Assembly: GCF_002699205.1 (NCBI RefSeq)
Contig: NZ_PABT01000030.1
Span: 1 to 55,653, forward strand
Origin: Allomuricauda sp.
GTDB lineage: Bacteria > Bacteroidota > Bacteroidia > Flavobacteriales > Flavobacteriaceae
DNA: 55,653 nt
Direction of reading: 5' to 3'
Every line of letters begins with the position of its first letter. Positions within the stretch are counted from its first letter, which is position 1. Both the position numbers and the translations under genes were made by a program. Shown here in pieces: positions 1 to 6,977 of the stretch. The notes beneath the pieces are model-generated. The model was not told where the DNA came from. It saw only the letters and a list, made by a program, of their open reading frames with translations, and ran no database searches.

Positions 1-255
1 AAAGTACTGCCTTAAGGTCAGCAACCGTTGGCTCTTGCGCTTTTGCCCGTCCTTAAAAAGGTTGTGGAGTTCCTCCAAGGTCATCTTCTCCACTTCGTAG
101 GCCGTAAAACGGTACCGCTTGAAAAATTCGATGTACTTCCTGACCGTGACACGGGATATGCCCAATTGTTGGCTTATCCCACGCTTGCTCGTACCAGAGG
201 TGTACAGTTTGTAAATCAGTTTTGTTTTTCGCATGTCTATCTGCTTGTTCGCCAT
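1..255 (-). CDS. istA: IS21 family transposase IstA, N-terminal fragment cut by window edge
   Basis: IstA is the DDE transposase of IS21-family elements and works with the IstB ATPase. The 85 codons visible begin at the ATG whose complement is at 253-255 (MANKQIDMRKTK...) and run in frame off the left edge. Residues about 10-45 form a helix-turn-helix typical of IstA: a KLIYKLY helix, then SKRGISQQLGISRVTVRKY, the DNA-binding part that recognises the terminal repeats. The gene points away from the SIR2 gene that the element interrupted. The DDE catalytic domain and istB would lie left of the window. The family call is firm; whether the copy is intact cannot be judged. Confidence 0.8.
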   Translation of the reverse strand, partial: MANKQIDMRKTKLIYKLYTSGTSKRGISQQLGISRVTVRKYIEFFKRYRFTAYEVEKMTLEELHNLFKDGQKRKSQRLLTLRQYF

Positions 256-313
256 GGTGCTTTTTAACAAAAAAAGCACTTAGACTTTGTACAGATAGAT
301 CTAATCTAAAGGT

Positions 314-403
314 GGTCCACTTTGGCCCGGCGAGGGTGGGTCACTTTCGTCCGGCCAGCTATGGTCACTTTAACCCGGCGAGGGTGGTATACTATGTCCG
401 GCG
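314..403. repeat. Multiple terminal repeats of the IS21 element
   Basis: Four imperfect direct repeats of about 24 bp follow each other at 314-337, 338-362, 363-385 and 386-403. Each has the form GGTCACTTT followed by a C/G-rich CCCGGCGAGGGT-like half; the last copy is degenerate (GGTATACTATGTCCGGCG). They are the expected transposase binding sites at an IS21 end. The stop codon of the interrupted SIR2 gene (370-372) lies inside the third copy. Confidence 0.75.
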
Positions 404-2034
404 TTTCCACCTTGCCTTGGAACATCCTTGACAAGTTGAATTGCAAAATGAAGGAGTTTGTGCTTTTTATGCGAATAGGCAAAATTTAATGATGGTAGCT
501 TATTATACTTTTTTAGCTTTTCAATTTCCTTAGAACATTCAATTAGATTATCCCAGTCAATTTTTTTTGGGTCAATTATGCCCAAGGATTCCCAACTTCT
601 TTTAAGTTTATTGCGTTGGAGTGTTTCATATGCCAATTTTGCCTTGTTTATTTGTTGTTTACCTTTTAGAAATTTAAATAAAAGTTCAAAGGCTGCTTTT
701 TTAGTTTTTTTGTCCAGTTTAACTCCAACTTGGTCCTCCATGAAATTTATTATATGGTCTTCCATTAGATGGATCGGATAAACCTTATGGTTTTCAAAAA
801 AGAGTAATTTGTCGGCTTCCAATTTGGAGTTGCCCACATTGATAAAATAGATTTTAAAATCTTCGGATCTGTTTTTTCCTTTATTCAAGACCTCACGTAC
901 CCATTTGATCCATTCCAAAAAATTTGTATCATCACCAGAAAAGCCAACTAAGCAATATGACTCTTGTAAAAGAGAAATCCTCATTAACTGTGTGAAGGCT
1001 TCATGTTTGGTAGGGTAGGACTCATAATCCTCCTTGGCAATAACATACTGTTTTTGAATGTCTCCATCAAAGCCGTAGATTGTTTCTTTATTTCTTAAAC
1101 TGCCATGTAGTTTGATTATATTTTTGTTTCTTTTTATACCTAACTCTGAAGAATGAGTGACTGTGAAGATACATTCGCTTAAGGCCTTGTTTAACTGTAA
1201 GAGCTCCCTTTCTTTATCATCAACGCTATTACCTGCACTTCCCATCTCGAATGTCAGGCTATTTTTTTCATCGACCAATTCTTTTAGATTTTCCTTCAAA
1301 TCATGTAATTCGGGGCTATCTGGATCAGGATCCTTATCCTCCTTTTTTAGTTTGACGTTTAACTCCCCAATTTTGCTTTCCAGTATATCTATCTGCGAAT
1401 TGAGCTCTTCAATTCTTTGTTTTACTGAAGATTTTTTTTGAAGGAGTTGCTTTATACCATCATCAATGACTTTAATTTCAGACCTTATTTTTTTGGCAGT
1501 AGTTGCATCATCCGATAATTCCAACAACTCATCATAATTTGTAGTGTATATGTTGTTCCACGGAAGCTGTAATAGAAGCTTATGCTGGGAAAGCATATTG
1601 TCAGTAATTTTGACTTTTTTGATCTTTTCACCACTATTGAATTCTAGATAAGAATACTTTCCCTGATCGATGATTTTTGGTGTTCTCTCCTCAATGTAAT
1701 TGGTGATTGCTTCCCGATACCCTTTTCGTTTTATGTATTCCGACACGATTTCCAAATAGCCAGTTTTTGAAATATAGTAGTCTATTTTCTTATCGATGAA
1801 TTCATTTCTGTCAATGGAAGAAGAACCATTCGATTCGATTGCCATTTCGTAGGCCTCTACAATATCTGATTTGAACAGATAGTATGCCATATCGTATAAC
1901 AGTTCCCACCAAGAAGGAAAAATACCACTGACATTTTTACTGAAACCGGCACCTACAAGAACTGACATTTCTTGGTTTTCAAGTTTCTCTTTTAGCTTTT
2001 TAAGTTGGTTTATATCTTTGTTATGCATAATCAT
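370..2034 (-). CDS. SIR2-domain protein with coiled-coil insertion, C-terminus replaced by IS21 sequence
   Basis: The protein carries a SIR2_2-type domain, a fold that in many bacterial defence systems hydrolyses NAD+. Visible motifs are the NAD-binding GAGFSK (about residues 28-33), TTNYDE (about 164-169), LHGSLRN (about 309-315) and a later CLVGFSGDD. Between TTNYDE and LHGS lies a charged, Leu/Ile/Lys/Glu-rich stretch of about 100 residues that looks like a coiled-coil hairpin inserted in the domain. The last ~13 codons read through the IS21 end, so the natural C-terminus is lost; about 540 native residues remain. An upstream TTG (2043) would add three residues; ATG 2034 or 2028 is preferred. 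It is the last gene of a minus-strand cluster with a PIN-like protein and another SIR2. Activity is inferred from family only. Confidence 0.75.
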   Translation of the reverse strand: MIMHNKDINQLKKLKEKLENQEMSVLVGAGFSKNVSGIFPSWWELLYDMAYYLFKSDIVEAYEMAIESNGSSSIDRNEFIDKKIDYYISKTGYLEIVSEYIKRKGYREAITNYIEERTPKIIDQGKYSYLEFNSGEKIKKVKITDNMLSQHKLLLQLPWNNIYTTNYDELLELSDDATTAKKIRSEIKVIDDGIKQLLQKKSSVKQRIEELNSQIDILESKIGELNVKLKKEDKDPDPDSPELHDLKENLKELVDEKNSLTFEMGSAGNSVDDKERELLQLNKALSECIFTVTHSSELGIKRNKNIIKLHGSLRNKETIYGFDGDIQKQYVIAKEDYESYPTKHEAFTQLMRISLLQESYCLVGFSGDDTNFLEWIKWVREVLNKGKNRSEDFKIYFINVGNSKLEADKLLFFENHKVYPIHLMEDHIINFMEDQVGVKLDKKTKKAAFELLFKFLKGKQQINKAKLAYETLQRNKLKRSWESLGIIDPKKIDWDNLIECSKEIEKLKKYNKLPSLNFAYSHKKHKLLHFAIQLVKDVPRQGGNAGHSIPPSPG

Positions 2035-2098
2035 TAAGATCAAAATGGAAGATTATTGTACTTGTCTGATTGATAATGCAACGACTTCCATTTTTTGT

Positions 2099-3061
2099 CT
2101 AGTTTTTTAATAGGCTCTTATATCCGTTCAGATTAAAAATCAAATCACCATCTCCAAACTTTTCAAATAGTGCTCTTATCCTTTTTTCTTCTGTGACCAA
2201 AGCTGTTTTCCTACCAAGAGCATTTTCGTATTCATTGGCAAAAACCAATTGGAGATCATAAAAACTATTCCATCGTTTTTTGGGGTCGGTTTCGGGGTTG
2301 AACAGATACTCTTTTTTATCAGTTACTATTAGTTTGTTCCATATATGTTCTACAAAAAAATCTATGGACTTTTTAAAATCCTTGAACATTCCATTTTCGA
2401 GGTCAATCATTTTAAAAACCGCAATTTCCTGTTTGGTTTCGTTCACAGCCATCTGGATCAAGGAAAACCCAAATATTTGATGGAATGATTTATTTTTAAT
2501 CAACTGTTTGAATTCCTTTTTCATGGTTAGGTTCTTATCAAAAATTTCCCAATCTACAAGTCCTTTGTTGTTGATTGGCTTCAAATAATGCTCTTCTATA
2601 TTTTTGATGATTCCCTCCAGTTCCATTCGTTTGAATTCCATTACCTGCTCGATTTCTGATCGGTAGCTTTTTATATTGGTATTATCGCCATTGTGTGCAA
2701 TGAGATGGGATATATGGCAAATATTGTTGTTGAGTGTAAAATGTTCTGACTTCTGTTGGAAAAGATAGTACGTTGCCAAATCATGTATCGTTGGTACGAC
2801 TTGGCCTTTAAAGGAAGCTGAACTGTTTTGTCTGGTATCGTGTATTAGGTAGAAGAGCCCTTTAAAGCAATCAATTGATGCGCCATCACTGTCAAGAAGG
2901 TGGTTAATCAATTCAATTGCAACAATATTGGGGAAAATGGATTTAAAACCATTGGCCTTTTTTAACTCGTTATTACTCTTTAATTCGAGTTTTAAATCCT
3001 CAATACTCCTTCCGTGTACTAAAGTTCGGTATATGTTGGTATCTAAAATAAAATTTATCAT
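2099..3061 (-). CDS. PIN-like domain protein
   Basis: A 320-aa protein that starts MINFILDTNIYRTLV, the beta-strand plus DTN motif that opens PIN nuclease domains. Near the C-terminus the pattern SFYDLQLVFANEY followed by ALVTEEKRIRALFEKFG matches the distal acidic residue and the LVTxD-type strand of PIN folds. The middle ~200 residues are helical and not recognised. The start at 3061 is chosen because the PIN strand begins there; a longer reading to 3148 would overlap the upstream SIR2 gene and adds unlikely sequence. It sits 40 bp after the SIR2-like gene and 64 bp before the other SIR2 gene, all on the minus strand, so cotranscription is likely. A role as RNase effector or regulator is inference. 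Confidence 0.55.
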   Translation of the reverse strand: MINFILDTNIYRTLVHGRSIEDLKLELKSNNELKKANGFKSIFPNIVAIELINHLLDSDGASIDCFKGLFYLIHDTRQNSSASFKGQVVPTIHDLATYYLFQQKSEHFTLNNNICHISHLIAHNGDNTNIKSYRSEIEQVMEFKRMELEGIIKNIEEHYLKPINNKGLVDWEIFDKNLTMKKEFKQLIKNKSFHQIFGFSLIQMAVNETKQEIAVFKMIDLENGMFKDFKKSIDFFVEHIWNKLIVTDKKEYLFNPETDPKKRWNSFYDLQLVFANEYENALGRKTALVTEEKRIRALFEKFGDGDLIFNLNGYKSLLKN

Positions 3062-3101
3062 TTTGTTGAAAATTGAGCCCAATTGGGCATTAACAGGTTT
3101 T

Positions 3102-3998
3102 CTATTCCCATATGGCCTGATAAATATCGGTATAATCATCAACGTCAATTACCTCAAATCCAACCCTTTCAAGAAAGAATTTCTTTCCTGAATCTGTACC
3201 ATTATTGCTCCGTTTATTGATATACCAACCTTTATGTTTGCGACTTGGAAACCTTTTGAAATATTTGATCCTCTCTATCAACAACCATCTTAAAAACGTT
3301 TCGTTTTCTTCCAGTCCAAGACCAAAAACAAACAATGATTTGTTGAAAACAATATGCAGCCAAGTTTTATGGCCCTTCCAATTGGAAACATTCTTTCCAG
3401 AAAACAAACGCTCTTCATTGCCCTTATGGAGAAAGTTCCTTGCTCGCTCCACGCTTCCCATATAGTGACTCAATCCCAATCGAATGCTTCGATGGTAATG
3501 GATCATACCGTTGATATACCAAATTCCAAAACCATCAGTTGGTAGTTCCATTTGGTCAAATCCATGATATGTTGTCCAAGGATAAAAATCCGTGAAACCA
3601 TCATGGTCCGTTCTTAAAAGTTCATATTGAAAGGTTTTGGCAAAAGTCTCCTCAAAGTTTGTTGTCAGTATAGGAGCGTTCAAGTACCGGATTTGGTCAA
3701 CAATTTGGAAGTGATGGTCCAAAGGTATCCAGGAATCCATAACATTCGAGACCTCTTTTTGAAGGTTGATGGCTTGGGTGTTTTCCAATTCCAGAATGTC
3801 ATAAAATTCAGTTAGGGAAATCCCATTTGGCCTTCTTGTAAGGGTTTGGAAAGAAACCTTATCCCAAAGTTCTATCAATAAATCATCCCAAGAGATGGCA
3901 TTTGGATTATTGGGGTAGCGGTTGATTCCATTTCCAATGACAAATGCAATATCATTTTTATTCTGTTCAATAATCTTTTTTATTTGGGCTGTTGTCAT
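3102..3998 (-). CDS. SIR2-like protein (divergent)
   Basis: A 298-aa protein with the order of motifs of the SIR2-like superfamily: a nucleotide-binding IAFVIGNGINRY at about residues 17-28 (GNGINR in place of GAGxS), LTTNFEETF at about 111-119, a YINGMIHYHRS segment in the position of the LHG motif, and SLFVFGLGLEENETFLRWLL near residue 230. It is shorter than the other SIR2 gene of the cluster and lacks its coiled-coil insertion. Start ATG at 3998 is the only good candidate. A 225-bp non-coding stretch separates it from the upstream MBL gene, so it may have its own promoter. NADase or ADP-ribose-related activity is expected from the family but not shown. Confidence 0.65.
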   Translation of the reverse strand: MTTAQIKKIIEQNKNDIAFVIGNGINRYPNNPNAISWDDLLIELWDKVSFQTLTRRPNGISLTEFYDILELENTQAINLQKEVSNVMDSWIPLDHHFQIVDQIRYLNAPILTTNFEETFAKTFQYELLRTDHDGFTDFYPWTTYHGFDQMELPTDGFGIWYINGMIHYHRSIRLGLSHYMGSVERARNFLHKGNEERLFSGKNVSNWKGHKTWLHIVFNKSLFVFGLGLEENETFLRWLLIERIKYFKRFPSRKHKGWYINKRSNNGTDSGKKFFLERVGFEVIDVDDYTDIYQAIWE

Positions 3999-4223
3999 CC
4001 AATTTTTTTATTAGGATATTTCTTGTTAAATGGAAACTTGTAATATAATGAATTTTAAAAAAATGATCCAAACTTTAAATGTGGATGACCTATTGTTTTA
4101 AGGGAAATATTGGATGATTTCATAGTACATTGAATATCCATCTTTCCGAGCAGGTAGCATTCAATCGCCAAGTTTGATTTACCATATGTGCCAAGGGAAT
4201 CATTAAATAAGACCTAATGACTG

Positions 4224-5042
4224 TCAAGACGAATATTTTGTGGTCATCCCATTTAGGTCAATTACTATTTCAACATGATAATTGTCGTCGGTTCTGGCAT
4301 AAGTGAAACCCTTAACATCCAATACATCCAAAACCTCTTGGTGTGGATGGTCATGTGGTCTTATATGGGTACTCATGGCCAAGAATGCACTTTGGGGGCA
4401 ATCCGTGGTCCATGTACCATTGCCTGAATGGTCAAGTGTTCCATTTCTAGAGCCATGGTGGGGAATTTTGAAGAAAACCGTATCGTTGGGGATTTGGGTT
4501 TTTATTTGGTTCCAGACATCCTCTTCTGCATCACCAGTCAACATGCAGGTCATATTGTGCAGTTTTAAGGCCAATACAATAGAATTGTTATTCTCGTTAT
4601 CCGAAATGTCATCTTCATTAGGCCATAAAATCTCTATCTCCACATCTCCAAAATTGGGAAAGATTCGATTGTTGTCAATTGCCTGATGGGTAATCCCAGC
4701 CCTATTCGCATAGTTTTGTAGGTGTGCGAGGCTTGAATTCAATACACTCTTTGGATAATAAAACTTTTTGGTTCCAAAGAACCGCATTATTTCCTTTAGC
4801 CCCTGGCCATGATCAAGGTGTGCATGGGATAACATAACCCAGTCAAATAGTGGCTTGGTCACTGTACTGGTATTGAATTTTCGTTGGAAATATCTTTTGA
4901 GAAAAATCAGGCTCGACTTATAGTTCAAAGTGTCGTTGGAATCAATCAACGCATAGTGTTCGTTTCCATTTCCGTCAATGGCTTCAAGAAAAATCGAATC
5001 TCCCCAGCCCACGTTTATAAGGATAATCTTTAATTGGTTCAT
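4224..5042 (-). CDS. ComEC/Rec2-type metallo-beta-lactamase fold hydrolase
   Basis: A 272-aa soluble MBL-fold protein. The metal-binding motif is SHAHLDHG (His73, His75, Asp77, His78), followed by LTGDAEE (Asp171) and IPHHGSRNG (His195-His196), the set seen in the nuclease-like MBL domain of ComEC and in stand-alone relatives. There are no membrane segments, so it is not a DNA uptake channel. Its start codon overlaps the stop of the upstream 189-aa gene by 4 nt (ATGA-type), implying translational coupling. Stand-alone MBL proteins of this type recur in bacterial defence loci; here it lies next to SIR2 and PIN genes. A nuclease or phosphodiesterase role is inferred. Confidence 0.75.
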   Translation of the reverse strand: MNQLKIILINVGWGDSIFLEAIDGNGNEHYALIDSNDTLNYKSSLIFLKRYFQRKFNTSTVTKPLFDWVMLSHAHLDHGQGLKEIMRFFGTKKFYYPKSVLNSSLAHLQNYANRAGITHQAIDNNRIFPNFGDVEIEILWPNEDDISDNENNNSIVLALKLHNMTCMLTGDAEEDVWNQIKTQIPNDTVFFKIPHHGSRNGTLDHSGNGTWTTDCPQSAFLAMSTHIRPHDHPHQEVLDVLDVKGFTYARTDDNYHVEIVIDLNGMTTKYSS

Positions 5043-5608
5043 GGTTCTATTTTTTTAAGATAGCTCTCCCGATTTCCATGGTACAGTTCACGGGAGTTAT
5101 TGATCTGTCTTTTTGTCCATTCCCTAAAGGCTAATGTTTCAGTCTCGGAAAATTGCATTTCGGGCTTAAAGGTGTTTTCCAATTCGGACTTGAAATCCTC
5201 AAATGCAATACTGTCATTTCGTAATTTCCAACAAATTGTAAAGCGGGATTGGGATATCCGAAACACAGTTCCTTGCAGCATGTTGGCGTTACCAAACCAG
5301 GTTAGAGGTACCCATAAATCGTTAATGTCAACGAATAGACCTTCTACTTGCTCAGCTATTTCATACATTGATTCGATGTCCCCAGCATCGCGGAATTCAT
5401 CATTTTCCTGTAACGGGCCTACTATTATTGCCTCAAGATTCAGCAAAAGGATTGGCGAGGTTGTCTCATCTATGGTAATATTCCAATCCGGTAAGGGCGT
5501 GTCCGATTGGATTGAAAAATAAGAACACCGCACCATCTCCAATCCATCAATGTTTCTAATCACGTCCGTAACTATTGGTATTCTGGAGGAAGTTTGGTTC
5601 ATAATCAT
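5039..5608 (-). CDS. Unknown protein coupled to the MBL hydrolase
   Basis: A 189-aa protein that was not recognised. It has no signal peptide or membrane segment; it is acidic in the middle and rich in Trp and Phe (LWVPLTWFGNAN, FTICWKLRND), suggesting a compact globular fold. The C-terminal 50 residues look helical (FREWTKRQINNSRELY). The 4-nt overlap with the MBL gene suggests the two proteins work together, possibly as partner or specificity subunit. Starts at 5608 and 5602 are both possible. It is the first gene of the minus-strand cluster after a 278-bp AT-rich gap (5609-5886) in which no convincing gene was seen. Confidence 0.6.
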   Translation of the reverse strand: MIMNQTSSRIPIVTDVIRNIDGLEMVRCSYFSIQSDTPLPDWNITIDETTSPILLLNLEAIIVGPLQENDEFRDAGDIESMYEIAEQVEGLFVDINDLWVPLTWFGNANMLQGTVFRISQSRFTICWKLRNDSIAFEDFKSELENTFKPEMQFSETETLAFREWTKRQINNSRELYHGNRESYLKKIEP

Positions 5609-5886
5609 CTTTTTGTGTTAAACGATATTAATGCCCAAAGTGCAATTCGCTATTCCCAAATGAGTTGTAAGGTTTTGAAACAGTATTTATGGGGGAGGGT
5701 AATTGGCTGTAAAAGCCATCTTATAAATTTAGTGATTTTGTCGCCTTTTCTAAAAATAGGATAGCCTAAAATTAGAATTTTCTAACTTTATATTTTAAAT
5801 GTCACTTGAAAAGAAACAAGTTTACTTAGAGCCAGATTATATGGAAGCTGAAAGATAACTACCAGGAATTGATTCTTAACTAAAAC

Positions 5887-6261
5887 TTATGATTGTTCAT
5901 TATTTAAAAAAATATATCCTTCTACAATCCTTCTTTTTAGCCCAGTATAAAATTCTGCTTTGTCTTTAGTAAGTTTATCTTCATACTGTAAAATTTCGTC
6001 GACGGCGGATAGGAGGATTTCTTTACTTTTTAACTCAAAAAGTTCGAAAAAGTTGACATCCAATTGTTTGCTTAGCATGAAAATTTTATCCCAACTGGAT
6101 TTCCCTTTGGCTCTTTCAATTCTACCTACGAGCATGGAATTTGAGTCAATCGAGTGTCCTAAATCAAGCTGGGATAAACCCTTTCTCAATCTGGCCAACC
6201 TTAACAAGCAGCCAATTTGAATATTAATTAACTCTATTTCTGCATCGCTAAATTTTCCCAT
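5887..6261 (-). CDS. XRE-family transcriptional regulator
   Basis: A 124-aa protein with an N-terminal HTH_3/Cro-CI type domain: LLRLARLRKGLSQLDLG, then a recognition region ending in VGRIERAKGKSSWD, and the NFFELF end common in these regulators (about residues 15-78). The C-terminal 45 residues are helical, probably for dimerisation. It lies upstream of the minus-strand defence cluster and reads the same way, and its start is 28 bp from a perfect 28-bp palindrome that is likely its operator. It may autoregulate and control the downstream cluster, although 278 bp separate it from the next gene. Confidence 0.75.
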   Translation of the reverse strand: MGKFSDAEIELINIQIGCLLRLARLRKGLSQLDLGHSIDSNSMLVGRIERAKGKSSWDKIFMLSKQLDVNFFELFELKSKEILLSAVDEILQYEDKLTKDKAEFYTGLKRRIVEGYIFLNNEQS

Positions 6262-6289
6262 CTAGTAAAAATTGAGAAAAGCGCAACAT

Positions 6290-6317
6290 TTATTCGATAC
6301 AAATTTGTATCGAATAA
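6290..6317. promoter_or_regulatory. 28-bp perfect palindrome, likely operator of the XRE regulator
   Basis: The arm TTATTCGATACAAA (6290-6303) is followed directly by its exact reverse complement (6304-6317). The site ends 28 bp before the regulator start codon at 6261. A 14-bp perfect arm is beyond chance for such a position, and its location suggests autoregulation by the XRE protein. Binding is inferred. Confidence 0.6.
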
Positions 6318-6977
6318 GGTAAATTGGTATATTGCTCAAGAAATACATAATTTGCGATTCTTCGTTTAGAACATATTTGAAGCTTTCGCTTAGAGTCTCA
6401 CATTGAAAACTGGTAATTTTTGCAACGAGACAATAAGCAGATGGCTCACGACCCGGGCGTGGGCTCGCTTATCGTTGCACGGTATACCAGTACCTCAATG
6501 TGGTAAGTTGAGTTTCACGCCCAACTTTTTCTTAGCGTTAGGTTTTTTAATTTTTTCTCGATGTGTCGCTAACCATTTAGGTTATGGGAAACATTTGGCA
6601 ATTTTTTCATGTAGGTTTCACTTTGTGTGATTGTCCTGTTTTTGGGACTTCACATTCAGTGTTCGATATCCTATTTAAAAAGAAGCCAAAGAACCCCGTA
6701 TAATCCCAAGACTAGGGTTGTGGGATACCCGTTACACTGATTTTTCGGTTCACGATATCCTTTAGTCCCACAACTAACAACTACACTTTTTGGGTAACCG
6801 ACCCAGCACGAAATCATGGTCTTTTTTGGTTAAGGAATCCATTTCCATGGGCTTTTTTCCCTTGGACAGGATGGCCTTTGTCCGAACCTTGATGCCCTTC
6901 TGGAAGTTACGACTTTCCCGTGGCTTTTTTGGGTTGTGTGATGAACAACTAACAAAGAAATCAAACGAACTCAATTT
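6318..6977. other. 660-bp region without a convincing gene
   Basis: Short open frames exist on both strands, but none has a protein-like composition or a good start. The stretch holds the cruciform at 6400-6501, a short GCCCAAC...GTTAGGT pair just after it (about 6510-6536), and a 9-bp inverted repeat GTTGTGGGA / TCCCACAAC at 6717-6725 and 6766-6774. It separates the defence cluster from the SusC gene and should carry the SusC promoter. It may mark an insertion boundary. Confidence 0.5.
6400..6501. repeat. Long imperfect inverted repeat (cruciform)
   Basis: Nested arms pair almost along the whole 102 bp: ACATTGA..ACTGGTA (6400-6415) with TACCAGT..TCAATGT (6485-6501); TGCAACGA..ATAAGC (6421-6438) with GCTTATCGTTGCA (6467-6479); and an inner GCTCACG / CGTGGGC pair around CCCGGG. 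Bulges interrupt the stem. Folding is evident from the sequence; function is unknown. An integron attC-like or other recombination site, or a degenerate element end, are candidates. Confidence 0.5.

Larger units (their letters stand above)
1..409 (-). mobile_element. IS21-family insertion sequence, right part only
   Basis: The stretch holds the start of an istA-type transposase gene on the minus strand, followed by about 130 bp of non-coding end carrying several ~24-bp direct repeats. That arrangement, multiple terminal repeats outside istA, is characteristic of IS21-family elements. The outer end is placed at about 409, where the repeats stop and SIR2 coding sequence resumes; the exact base is an estimate because the other end and any target duplication lie outside the window. 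Confidence 0.75.

Noticed and set aside
4224..5042. Competence protein ComEC
   Set aside because: Only the MBL domain is present; the membrane channel (competence) domain is missing, so DNA uptake is not supported.
5799..5858. 19-codon frame MSLEKKQVYLEPDYMEAER in the gap before the unknown gene
   Set aside because: Too short and unsupported; could be a gene relic, but nothing in the surroundings backs it.
6403..6630. 75-codon plus-strand open frame overlapping the cruciform
   Set aside because: Composition is not protein-like, and the frame is explained by the inverted repeat and low stop density.
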